Origin: Lentimicrobiaceae bacterium
GTDB lineage: Bacteria; Bacteroidota; Bacteroidia; Bacteroidales; F082
Reading direction: 5' to 3'
Assembly (NCBI GenBank): GCA_002708315.1
Contig: PANC01000009.1
Location: forward strand, 61,834 to 122,756
Length of the DNA: 60,923 bases
Shown here: in pieces, positions 25,218 through 33,918 of the stretch
Numbering within the stretch: position 1 is the stretch's first letter
Layout: each line of letters starts with the position of its first letter
Program-made: the position numbers and the translations under genes
The notes under the pieces: generated by a model
Databases searched by the model: none
Told to the model about the DNA's origin: nothing
The model's input: only the letters and a program-made list of their open reading frames with translations

Positions 25218-28200
25218 ATGCGTAAATTCATCCTTATTTTATTGTCAGCAATATTGGTCATTGCTGCATTTAACATTGCCATTAGTGATTCATCACCAAC
25301 GGAAAGACAAAAAAAATCATTAGTCAATACACGTATTGATAACAATGGATATTGGAAAAAAGCTGCCAAAAAAGGGCTTGCTGTCCTAAATCCGGTTGTT
25401 AAAGTACCTGATGCTATATATACCGGCAGTACAATAAATTCTAGGGCTGTTGTTTTTGATAATTCGCCAGATGTGCCTGTAACAACAGAATCATCAACAC
25501 AAAGCGAGAATTCAATATTTGTTGATCCCAATGATAATTTGGTGGCACTTAATTCCAATAACTCTACACCTGCAAATGGAGGATCTGTTTATGGTGCAGA
25601 TTACCTTTACACGGAAGATTTTGCTGCAACTTGGGATGGAAGTATAAATGGACCAAACGGAAGTAACAGTGGAGATCCTGCTGCCTGTATAGGTACTGAT
25701 GGAAGATGGTATGTAGGATATATTAGCAATGGAGGTCAGGGAGTTTCATATTCTGATGACCAAGGTGATTCATGGACAAAAGTTCAAGTTGCAGGAGCAC
25801 CAGGTAGTGGATGGAGTGATCTTGCCGACAAAAATCATATGTGGATAGATGCAAAACAAGGGAGTCCATATGAGAATTATCTATATAATGCATGGACAGA
25901 TTTTGGAGGCCCGTTTGATAATGAAATTGCACTACAACGATCTATGGATAGAGGAGAAACATGGGATACCAAGGTAAACCTTAGCGGTGCAATAAATACC
26001 TCCGGACATTGCCAAGGTGTTAACCTAAGCACTGGTCCAAATGGCGAAGCTTATGCCGTATGGTCAATATACGATAATTGGCCTAATGACGAGAATTCAA
26101 TGGGAATGGCAAGGTCTTTTGATGGTGGGTCAACATGGGAGCCCGCATTTAGAATCATTGATAATATTAGAGGAATTAGAAATTCAGGAGTTCCTCAAAA
26201 CATGAGAGTAAATTCCTTCCCCGTTATGGCTGTGGATGCAAGTGATGGCCCCAATAGCGGTACAATATATGTTGTTTGGACTAACACTGGTGTACCAGGA
26301 ACAAATACTGGTAGCGACCGCGATGTTTATTTGATTAAGTCAACAGATCAGGGGGATACATGGACCGATCCTATTCGTGTTAATCAGGATCCCATTGGAC
26401 AAGGTAAGGCTCATTATCTACCTTGGATAACTTGTGATGCGTCCAGTGGAATACTAAGTGTTATATTCCTTGATAATAGAAATACAACTGCCTCGCAAGC
26501 GGAAGCATGGGTTGCCGTATCAACAAATGCTGGCGAAACTTGGGAAGATTTTAAAGTTAGTGATGTTGCCTTCACCCCCTCCCCAATTCCTGGTCTAGCA
26601 TCGGGATATTTTGGTGATTATTTATCAATTCATTCAAGTGATGGGAAAGTTTACCCTTGTTGGACTGATAATAGATCAGGCTACGCAATGGGGTATGTCA
26701 GTGTCTTTGAAACCATTAATTTGGTGGCACCATTCGCCCTATTGGCAGATACTGATCAGGAAACAGGATTAGTTACACTAGACTGGCAATTCAATGGTGG
26801 TACAGGCTTTGAATATTTTAAAATATACAGAAATGGAGAGGTTGTAACCACAACCACTGAATTAACTTTTATGGAAACACTTGCTGATTATGGTTATTAT
26901 CTGTATGAAGTAACCGCTGTATTCGCAGGAGATCAGGAATCACTTCCAGCGGCAGCTCAAACTCAGTATGGTACTTCTACCATAGTGATTACACCTGAAA
27001 GTTATACAGCAGTGCTGAACCCTGAAGAAACAGATATTCAAATGATGCATATTCATAACACAGGAGTGCTTGATTTGGATTATAGCATTTCACCTTTCTT
27101 TGGTAAGTCATCAATACATCAATATGAAATTGCAAAAGGCGGTGGAGACGAATATATAAATATAGTAAGGATTGCTAATCTTGAAAATTACTCGTCTAGT
27201 GATCAATATTCAAATAACAGCTCATTATTTGCAAACGTTAATAAGGGAGAATCATATCCAATTGAAGTTGTTGTTGCTAATGCCTATGAAGGCGACCAGG
27301 TAAAAATTTGGTTTGACTGGAATCAAAATGGTGTTTTTGATGAAGCAGCTGTGATATTAAATGATGATAAAAGATTTAGCTATTTCAATGGTGAGGTTAC
27401 AATTCCTCAAGTGGCTCTGCCTGGTAAAACTGGTATGCGGGTTAGATTGTCATCAACAGATAAACTATCGGCATATAATGATACCCAATATGGTGAAGTG
27501 GAAGACTATAGTATTGTAATACCAAGTTGGTTAACACTTGACCCTGATGCAGGAATAATACCACCTGGAGATTCATTGCTTGTGAATGTTATTTTCAATG
27601 CTGAAGGTTTGACCGTTGGATCTTACTATGATTATGTGGAGTTCGTCACCAATGATCTTTCTAATCCATCATACGAAGTAGACTTTACATTGCATGTTAC
27701 AGATATCCAACTCTCCGTTTCAGCAAATCCTGCTGAAATATGTGTGGGAGAAAGTACACAACTATTGACAAATGTAATGGGGGGATCAGGGTCCTATACT
27801 TATTCTTGGACATCAGTTCCCGAAGGATTTGTTTCCAGCGAGGCATCTCCTATTGTATATCCAGAAGAAAATACTGCTTATAATGTTGAAGTATATGATG
27901 GTTCGGTTACAATTGAATCAAATACTACAGTTATAGTTCATGAGTTGCCAGTTGTTGAGCTAGGTAACAATGAAACATTGTGCGGTGAAACACAAATTAT
28001 CCTTAATGCAGGAAATCCTGGACAGGAATATTTATGGTCTACCAATGAAACTAGTCAGGAAATAGTTGCAACGGGTTCAGGTGAGACTATGTTTTGGGCA
28101 GAAGTTACCAATGAATATGGCTGTGTAGGTTATGATACTATATTCATAAATTTTGCAGAGATACCTTTTGTTAACCTTGGTGCTGACACTGTGGTTTGTG

Positions 28201-28664
28201 GGGGTACTTTTATTACCCTTGACGCTGGAAACCCAGGATCTAGCTATCTGTGGTCAAACTTAGAAACAAATCAAACCATCGAAGTGGATACTTCTAATTT
28301 TGGTCTAGGGTTTCAAGATTATAGCGTACAGGTAACCACCCAGGATGGATGTTATAATGATGGACAAATTACAGTTGAATTTGTTGATTGTACAGGGTTA
28401 AATGAAGTGAGCGGTATTGAGATGAATATATATCCAAACCCATCAAATGGAGTGTTTTATATTGGGCTATCCTCTAGTATTAATAATCCTGTTGAAATTA
28501 TCATTTCAGATCAAACAGGTAAGGTGGTTTATGAATTAAACAGCGTTTTTATAACCAATAACTCGTTAAAAGTTGATCTTAATGGATATTCAGACGGGAT
28601 TTATGGAGTAAAAATTATCCAAAACGGCTCCTCTCTATCTTCTAGAATTGTATTGAGACGATAG
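25218..28664 (+). CDS. T9SS-exported protein with Asp-box beta-propeller, GEVED domain and Ig-like repeats
   Basis: The 1148-residue protein has a signal peptide (MRKFILILLSAILVIAAF). A sialidase-type beta-propeller follows with five Asp-boxes (SxDxGxTW-like) between about residues 179 and 443, then a fibronectin-like part, a GEVED domain (about 680-772, ending GEVEDYSI), a PKD-like domain and two near-identical repeats (about 910-1065, CGETQIILNAGNPG and CGGTFITLDAGNPG). A T9SS sorting domain closes it (about 1070-1148, IYPNPSNGVF). The sialidase FRIP motif is not evident, so this is probably a binding or scaffold propeller and not an active sialidase. The start is uncertain: ATG at 25143 would add 25 residues ahead of the signal peptide. 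Confidence 0.85.
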   Translation: MRKFILILLSAILVIAAFNIAISDSSPTERQKKSLVNTRIDNNGYWKKAAKKGLAVLNPVVKVPDAIYTGSTINSRAVVFDNSPDVPVTTESSTQSENSIFVDPNDNLVALNSNNSTPANGGSVYGADYLYTEDFAATWDGSINGPNGSNSGDPAACIGTDGRWYVGYISNGGQGVSYSDDQGDSWTKVQVAGAPGSGWSDLADKNHMWIDAKQGSPYENYLYNAWTDFGGPFDNEIALQRSMDRGETWDTKVNLSGAINTSGHCQGVNLSTGPNGEAYAVWSIYDNWPNDENSMGMARSFDGGSTWEPAFRIIDNIRGIRNSGVPQNMRVNSFPVMAVDASDGPNSGTIYVVWTNTGVPGTNTGSDRDVYLIKSTDQGDTWTDPIRVNQDPIGQGKAHYLPWITCDASSGILSVIFLDNRNTTASQAEAWVAVSTNAGETWEDFKVSDVAFTPSPIPGLASGYFGDYLSIHSSDGKVYPCWTDNRSGYAMGYVSVFETINLVAPFALLADTDQETGLVTLDWQFNGGTGFEYFKIYRNGEVVTTTTELTFMETLADYGYYLYEVTAVFAGDQESLPAAAQTQYGTSTIVITPESYTAVLNPEETDIQMMHIHNTGVLDLDYSISPFFGKSSIHQYEIAKGGGDEYINIVRIANLENYSSSDQYSNNSSLFANVNKGESYPIEVVVANAYEGDQVKIWFDWNQNGVFDEAAVILNDDKRFSYFNGEVTIPQVALPGKTGMRVRLSSTDKLSAYNDTQYGEVEDYSIVIPSWLTLDPDAGIIPPGDSLLVNVIFNAEGLTVGSYYDYVEFVTNDLSNPSYEVDFTLHVTDIQLSVSANPAEICVGESTQLLTNVMGGSGSYTYSWTSVPEGFVSSEASPIVYPEENTAYNVEVYDGSVTIESNTTVIVHELPVVELGNNETLCGETQIILNAGNPGQEYLWSTNETSQEIVATGSGETMFWAEVTNEYGCVGYDTIFINFAEIPFVNLGADTVVCGGTFITLDAGNPGSSYLWSNLETNQTIEVDTSNFGLGFQDYSVQVTTQDGCYNDGQITVEFVDCTGLNEVSGIEMNIYPNPSNGVFYIGLSSSINNPVEIIISDQTGKVVYELNSVFITNNSLKVDLNGYSDGIYGVKIIQNGSSLSSRIVLRR

Positions 28665-28688
28665 GAAATAACTAGGTATTGATTTCTA

Positions 28689-28720
28689 AACGCAGATAGC
28701 ATTGTTATCTGCGTTTTTTT
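28689..28720 (+). terminator. Rho-independent terminator after the 1148-residue gene
   Basis: A perfect 10-base stem AACGCAGATA / TATCTGCGTT with a 7-base loop is followed by a T-run, 24 bases after the stop codon. Confidence 0.85.
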
Positions 28721-28996
28721 GATTTATGTCCATCGGAATTTATATAAAAATACCTTAAGAATAGCGGGTTTGATATAAACAAGTACATATATTTATTTCT
28801 AAAGGATATTACTCGGTTATTATAACTACAAACAAACTGAAAACTGTTTCAAATATAATTTTAGGCAAACTTTTAACAATTAATTAACAATAGTGCAACT
28901 TAAATAGTTTTGAGGGTGTCCTTACTATTGAAACATCATGATACAGAGTTTTTTCTGTTATCTTCAGCATAAAATAGTATTAAAATATTTGCAATT
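28721..28996. other. Intergenic stretch before the Omp28-type gene
   Basis: About 275 bases with no gene. AATATTTG at 28984-28991 differs by one base from a -7 box but sits too close to the ATG for the usual leader. Nothing else stands out. Confidence 0.5.
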
Positions 28997-31006
28997 ATGA
29001 ATCGTTTTTATTTTTTATTTCTTAGCCTATTATTTACTTCCTTTCTTTCAGCACAGACCTTTCTGAATGAAGATTTTAGTTCTGGTTTAATGCCACCAGA
29101 AGGTTGGCTCACCTTTCCCCAAAATTCTAACTGGGAAAATAGTGCTACCAACCAAGCTGGCGGCAATGCACCTGAATGTCGTTTTGTTGGTAGTTCAGTA
29201 AACAGCACCGCAAGGTTAATTTCTCCCTATGTTAATTTATCAGGCACAGATACTGTTGTATTAATGTTTAAACATAAATACGTTAGATCCGGTCATGGGC
29301 TTACAATAGGTGTTGCATACCGTGATGGTACTACATGGGTGCCTCTGTGGGAAGAAACACCAAGCCAAAATATAGATGCAGAGGAAGTTACAATATTGCT
29401 AAGTGGTGATCAGGTGCTCAGCTCTAATTTTAAATTCTCATTTTTTCTAATGGGTGAATTTGCATCATGCCAGTCTTGGTATATTGATGATATTCTCCTT
29501 TTCGCACCTGTTAATCTTGATGTTCAGATGTCGAAAATATTAACACCCGATGTTATAACAGCACCTTCTCCTGTAATAGGAACAATTAAAAACCTTGGAA
29601 AAACTGTTATTAATGAGGCCAATCTATCATGGGTTTCTTATGCAGGAATTCACTATGATTCAATATTTTCAAATCTTAATATTGGTTTATTAGAGAGCGT
29701 AGACATTAATTTTGATGGCTCATGGGCTTCTCCAGCTGGTGCTCATAATCTTAAGATGTTTATTAACACAGTTAATGGTCAGCAGGATTCGGATCAGTCA
29801 AATGACACATTGATAAAATCAATCAATTATCAGTCCGTATCATTCTCTACATTGCCTGTTTTTGAAGAGTTTACAAGTTCCACTTGTGCTCCATGTGCTT
29901 CATTTAACAGTAGTTTTGTTCCTTGGTGTACTCAAAATGCTGATGATATAACATTAATAAAATACCAGATGAATTGGCCTGGTTCTGGCGATCCGTACTA
30001 CACGGCCGAAGGTGGTGCACGTAGAAGTTATTATGGTGTTAATGCTGTTCCCGATTTATTTGCTCAGGGCAAAGCTATTGGAACAAGTGTTTCAGCCGCC
30101 GCTGCAGCGCTTACATTGGCTCAAACTCAGTCGTCTTATTTCAATATCGCATCCAGCTTTACAATGACTGGTGATGATATCAATATTGAAACTAATATAC
30201 TTCCTTTCACAAATACAAGCGCTAAAGTGCATACTGTTATTATTGAAAAAATAACAACAGGTAATGTTGCATCTAATGGTGAGACAAAATTCCATCATGT
30301 AATGCTTAAAATGATGCCAAATGCCAGTGGATCTACTGAAACATTTGTTAGTGGCGAAACAAAGCAGCTAAGCTACACTTATGATATGTCGCAAACATTC
30401 ATGGAAGAAGCTGATGATCTTATGGTGGTTGTATTAATTCAAGATCAAAGCACTAAGGATGTTTACCAATCAGGATATGGCCCTGAAAATGCAGGGTACT
30501 CTGATGAAGCTAGGTTATCAGAAATTACACTCGATGGTGTTCTATTGGATGGATTTGATCCTGATGTTTATGAATATGATGTTTTACTTCCTGTGGGCAC
30601 AATCGAAGAGCCCGTATTAAATGGTTTACCCATGGATGATGGAGCTATGATGGTTGTTAATATGGCATTTGCAGTTCCTGGAACAGCCAGTATTAAAGTT
30701 TATGCTGAAAACCTTATTGATATAAAGGAGTATCTCATTAACTATAGTATAGATTATGTTGGTGAAGAGGAACATATGCAAGAATTAATATCTATTTATC
30801 CAAATCCAGCCAAAGACATGCTTTATTTTACTGGATTAGATAATTCTCATGTATCTATAATTACCACATCAGGCAGAATAATAATACAGAAAAACAACTT
30901 CTCAGGAAGTCATTTGAACATAAGCAATTTAAGTCAGGGTGCATACATCGTTAATGTACGAACTAATAAAGGGCAGTACATTAGGAAGAAAATCATGATC
31001 CTATAG
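28997..31006 (+). CDS. T9SS-exported protein with adhesin-like domain and Omp28-type thioredoxin fold
   Basis: The 669-residue product has a signal peptide (1-20, ending LSAQ). Residues about 20-175 resemble the cleaved-adhesin/choice-of-anchor-J domain (EDFSSGLMPPEGW, SWYIDDILLF), and a CARDB-like beta domain follows. Residues about 285-490 match the Omp28 family, with a thioredoxin-like CxxC motif (TCAPC, Cys297 and Cys300) after VFEEFTSS and a VNAVPDLFAQG turn in the cis-Pro position. The C-terminus is a T9SS sorting domain (IYPNPAKDMLYF). It is likely exported and surface-attached; redox activity is possible but unproven. Confidence 0.85.
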   Translation: MNRFYFLFLSLLFTSFLSAQTFLNEDFSSGLMPPEGWLTFPQNSNWENSATNQAGGNAPECRFVGSSVNSTARLISPYVNLSGTDTVVLMFKHKYVRSGHGLTIGVAYRDGTTWVPLWEETPSQNIDAEEVTILLSGDQVLSSNFKFSFFLMGEFASCQSWYIDDILLFAPVNLDVQMSKILTPDVITAPSPVIGTIKNLGKTVINEANLSWVSYAGIHYDSIFSNLNIGLLESVDINFDGSWASPAGAHNLKMFINTVNGQQDSDQSNDTLIKSINYQSVSFSTLPVFEEFTSSTCAPCASFNSSFVPWCTQNADDITLIKYQMNWPGSGDPYYTAEGGARRSYYGVNAVPDLFAQGKAIGTSVSAAAAALTLAQTQSSYFNIASSFTMTGDDINIETNILPFTNTSAKVHTVIIEKITTGNVASNGETKFHHVMLKMMPNASGSTETFVSGETKQLSYTYDMSQTFMEEADDLMVVVLIQDQSTKDVYQSGYGPENAGYSDEARLSEITLDGVLLDGFDPDVYEYDVLLPVGTIEEPVLNGLPMDDGAMMVVNMAFAVPGTASIKVYAENLIDIKEYLINYSIDYVGEEEHMQELISIYPNPAKDMLYFTGLDNSHVSIITTSGRIIIQKNNFSGSHLNISNLSQGAYIVNVRTNKGQYIRKKIMIL

Positions 31007-31031
31007 AGCATAGTTATAATTTAAATAAATG

Positions 31032-31069
31032 AGCTGTCTGATCTAAGTCTTGGTCAGGCAGCTTTTTTT
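31032..31069 (+). terminator. Rho-independent terminator after the Omp28-type gene
   Basis: AGCTGTCTGA pairs with TCAGGCAGCT (one G-U pair), and a run of seven T follows. It overlaps the lysS promoter region. Confidence 0.8.
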
Positions 31070-31076
31070 ATCTTTG
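31050..31076 (+). promoter_or_regulatory. Promoter of lysS
   Basis: TATCTTTG (31069-31076) is a consensus -7 box with a leader of about 15 bases. The nearest TTG (31050-31052) is 16 bases upstream, a little short, and lies within the preceding terminator hairpin. Confidence 0.5.
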
Positions 31077-31094
31077 CAAAAATTTTTTTAGACT

Positions 31095-32816
31095 ATGCAA
31101 CTTAGTGAGCAAGAACAAATAAGGCGTAATGCACTGGATGAGTTAAAAAAGCTAGGCATTAATGCATATCCGCCGGAAGAATATCCTGTGAGCACAATGG
31201 CTTCTGATATCTCAAATAATTTTGAGAGCAGTCCTGATTCTTATAATGATATTTGTATTGCAGGACGTATTATGAGCAGGAGAATTATGGGTGCTGCTTC
31301 CTTCATTGAGTTGATGGATTCATCGGGTAGAATTCAGCTTTATTTTAAGCGTGATGATATATGTCCTGGCGAAGACAAAACTCTTTATAATACTGTATTT
31401 AAGAGATTACTCGACATTGGAGATATTATTGGTGTTAAAGGATTCGTTTTTGTCACAAAAATGGGTGAGATAACTGTTCATGCAAAGGAGTTCACGGTGC
31501 TTTCTAAATCACTTCGCCCATTGCCCATAGTTAAAGAAAAGGATGGTGAGGTATACGATGCTTTTACTGATCCTGATCAGAGGTATAGGCAGCGTTATGT
31601 TGATTTAATAGTTAACGATGGTGTTAAGGATACTTTTGTAAAAAGAGCTCAAGTTATACGCTCCATGCGAGATTTTTTAAATGATAAAGATTATCTGGAG
31701 GTAGAAACTCCAATTCTTCAGTCCATTCCTGGTGGTGCTGCAGCAAAACCATTTACTACCCACCATAATGCATTAAACATACCTCTTTATCTAAGAATAG
31801 CAAATGAATTATATCTAAAAAGGCTTATTGTAGGTGGTTATGATGGTGTTTTTGAATTTGCCAAGGATTTTAGAAATGAGGGCATGAGCCGATTCCACAA
31901 TCCTGAGTTTACGCAAATGGAAATATACGTTGCTTATAAGGATTACTTCTGGATGATGGAGTTAACTGAACAAATGGTAGAAAAAATAGCTATGGATTTA
32001 CATGGCACCACAAAAGTTCAAGTTGGAGAAAATATTATTGATTTTAAAGCACCATTCCGCAGATTAAGTATACTAGATGCAATAAAGGAGCACACGGGTT
32101 TTGATGTTAGCAAAATGGATGCTTCAGAACTTAAAGATACATGTAAAGCACTTGGTATAGAAACAAACCCCTCAATGGGCGTAGGCAAGCTCATAGATGA
32201 GATTTTTGGAGAAAAATGTGAGAGTTTATTTATACAACCAACTTTTATAACTGATTATCCAGTTGAAATGTCACCTTTGTGCAAGCGACATCGCAATAAT
32301 CCACAGCTTACCGAAAGGTTTGAGCTCATGGTAAATGGGAAGGAATTAGCAAATGCATATAGCGAGTTAAATGATCCCATTGATCAAAGAGCAAGGTTTG
32401 AAGAGCAGATGGACCTTGCGGCAAAAGGTGATGATGAGGCAATGGTAATTGATCAAGACTTCCTCAGAGCCATTGAATATGGAATGCCTCCCACCTCCGG
32501 AATGGGAATTGGTATTGATAGACTAGTTATGTTAATGACAAATCAAATGTCCATACAAGAAGTGTTATTTTTCCCTCAAATGCGTCCCGAAGCACCAAAG
32601 AAAATTTTTACCGCGGATGATTTTATAAAAATCGGTATTGATAACGATTGGACAGAATATTTGATTCCAGCAGGATTTACAAGCCCCGAGATGATTTTAA
32701 ATACTAAGCCATCAGCTATACAACAGAAGCTCAATGGGTATCGAAAGAAAAATAAATTAGATATTCCAGCCATTCAAATGGAAGAGATTGATAGATGGAT
32801 GGATATAATTAGTTAA
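31095..32816 (+). CDS. lysS: Lysyl-tRNA synthetase (class II)
   Basis: LysS charges tRNA-Lys with lysine. The 573-residue product has an N-terminal OB-fold anticodon-binding domain (about 50-150; [16 protein letters not shown]-like strand, IQLYFKRDD) and a class II catalytic core: motif 1 near [16 protein letters not shown], motif 2 [18 protein letters not shown], motif 3 [11 protein letters not shown]. It is longer than the usual 500 residues because of a C-terminal extension of about 70 residues, as seen in other Bacteroidota. Single gene between its own promoter and an intergenic gap. Confidence 0.97.
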   Translation: MQLSEQEQIRRNALDELKKLGINAYPPEEYPVSTMASDISNNFESSPDSYNDICIAGRIMSRRIMGAASFIELMDSSGRIQLYFKRDDICPGEDKTLYNTVFKRLLDIGDIIGVKGFVFVTKMGEITVHAKEFTVLSKSLRPLPIVKEKDGEVYDAFTDPDQRYRQRYVDLIVNDGVKDTFVKRAQVIRSMRDFLNDKDYLEVETPILQSIPGGAAAKPFTTHHNALNIPLYLRIANELYLKRLIVGGYDGVFEFAKDFRNEGMSRFHNPEFTQMEIYVAYKDYFWMMELTEQMVEKIAMDLHGTTKVQVGENIIDFKAPFRRLSILDAIKEHTGFDVSKMDASELKDTCKALGIETNPSMGVGKLIDEIFGEKCESLFIQPTFITDYPVEMSPLCKRHRNNPQLTERFELMVNGKELANAYSELNDPIDQRARFEEQMDLAAKGDDEAMVIDQDFLRAIEYGMPPTSGMGIGIDRLVMLMTNQMSIQEVLFFPQMRPEAPKKIFTADDFIKIGIDNDWTEYLIPAGFTSPEMILNTKPSAIQQKLNGYRKKNKLDIPAIQMEEIDRWMDIIS

Positions 32817-32943
32817 TGGTATTTATTCCTAAAATCTGACGTCGTTTTATTTATTGTATACTAAAAATAAATCCCGATTCACAAGATTTTAAAATATACA
32901 TTTATACAGTAATGGTGTCTAACTTTTCAAATCATTATTTTGC

Positions 32944-32951
32944 TAATTTTG
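32944..32951 (+). promoter_or_regulatory. -7 promoter element of the GGGP synthase gene
   Basis: TAATTTTG matches the -7 box, 43 bases ahead of the ATG. No TTG at the expected -33 position. Confidence 0.35.
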
Positions 32952-32994
32952 TTGGTGCTAAATCATAGCTTTAAAATTATAAGACCTCCCATAT

Positions 32995-33729
32995 ATGAGT
33001 GTAATCGATATTTTTGGCCAAAAGAAAAAACAGCTAGCTGTACTTATTGATCCTGATAAATTATCTGATGATAAACTCAAGGATATTTCTATTATGTCCA
33101 AAAATGAAGGTGTTAATATCATCTTTGTTGGAGGGAGTCTTATTACAAGTGATAGCCTATCACAATGTATAAAAATTATAAAGGAAAATACTGATATACC
33201 AGTGATTCTTTTTCCAGGAAACTCCTATCAAATTAGTAGAAGTGCGGACGGAATGCTATTCCTTCAGCTCATTTCAGGCAGAAATCCTGATATGTTAATT
33301 GGATGGCATGTTCTGGCAGCTCCGTATATTAAGTTAAGTGGCATTGAAACAATACCAACGGGTTATATGCTTATCGATAGCGGTAAACCTACATCTGTCA
33401 GTTACATGAGTAATTCAATGCCCATACCCAATGACAAAAAAGATATTGCTGCCTGTACGGCAATGGCAGGTGAAATGCTTGGCTTAAAAACAATATTTAT
33501 GGATGCAGGGAGCGGGGCTTCGATAACAATTCCAGAAGACATGGTTGAGTTTGTCAAAGGATCAATAGAAATCCCTTTGATTATTGGAGGTGGAATACGA
33601 ACCCCTGAAAAAGCAAAAAGTATTTTAATGGCAGGAGCAGATATAGTTGTTGTTGGAAATATTTTTGAAGAAAACCCTGATTTAATAGGAAATTTTATGA
33701 ATGTTGTACATTCATTGAATAAATCATAA
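32995..33729 (+). CDS. Geranylgeranylglyceryl phosphate synthase family protein (group II)
   Basis: This 244-residue TIM-barrel enzyme belongs to the GGGPS/PcrB family, which joins glycerol-1-phosphate to a polyprenyl diphosphate through an ether bond, the first step of archaeal-type lipid synthesis. Motifs: LAVLIDPDKL at the N-terminus, FVGGSLITSD, VILFPGNSYQIS, a phosphate-binding IIGGGIRTPEKAK and GADIVVVGNIFEE. Bacteroidota members of group II have been shown to be real GGGP synthases, but the final lipid product is unclear. No glycerol-1-phosphate dehydrogenase or further ether-lipid gene is near. Confidence 0.92.
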   Translation: MSVIDIFGQKKKQLAVLIDPDKLSDDKLKDISIMSKNEGVNIIFVGGSLITSDSLSQCIKIIKENTDIPVILFPGNSYQISRSADGMLFLQLISGRNPDMLIGWHVLAAPYIKLSGIETIPTGYMLIDSGKPTSVSYMSNSMPIPNDKKDIAACTAMAGEMLGLKTIFMDAGSGASITIPEDMVEFVKGSIEIPLIIGGGIRTPEKAKSILMAGADIVVVGNIFEENPDLIGNFMNVVHSLNKS

Positions 33730-33918
33730 AAACAGAACTTCATTTTAAAGGAGTTCCATTGTTATAATAAGTCATAATAGATGGATGAAAATTTTGGGCT
33801 TTAATATTCTTCTAAGAATTAAGATGCTCCCATAGAAAGAATGTTGAAAATTATATGCAACATATCCAACAAATATTTATCCTCGTAAAATCTAACATAT
33901 ATTAAATAAATATAGGAA

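Noticed and set aside
25218-28664. Active sialidase
   Set aside because: Asp-boxes are present, but no FRIP motif or obvious catalytic arginines were found; Asp-boxes alone occur in many non-enzymatic propellers.
33730-33918. Gap between GGGP synthase and peptidase genes
   Set aside because: Only a weak short repeat (ATTCTT/AAGAAT) and no promoter or terminator consensus could be seen.
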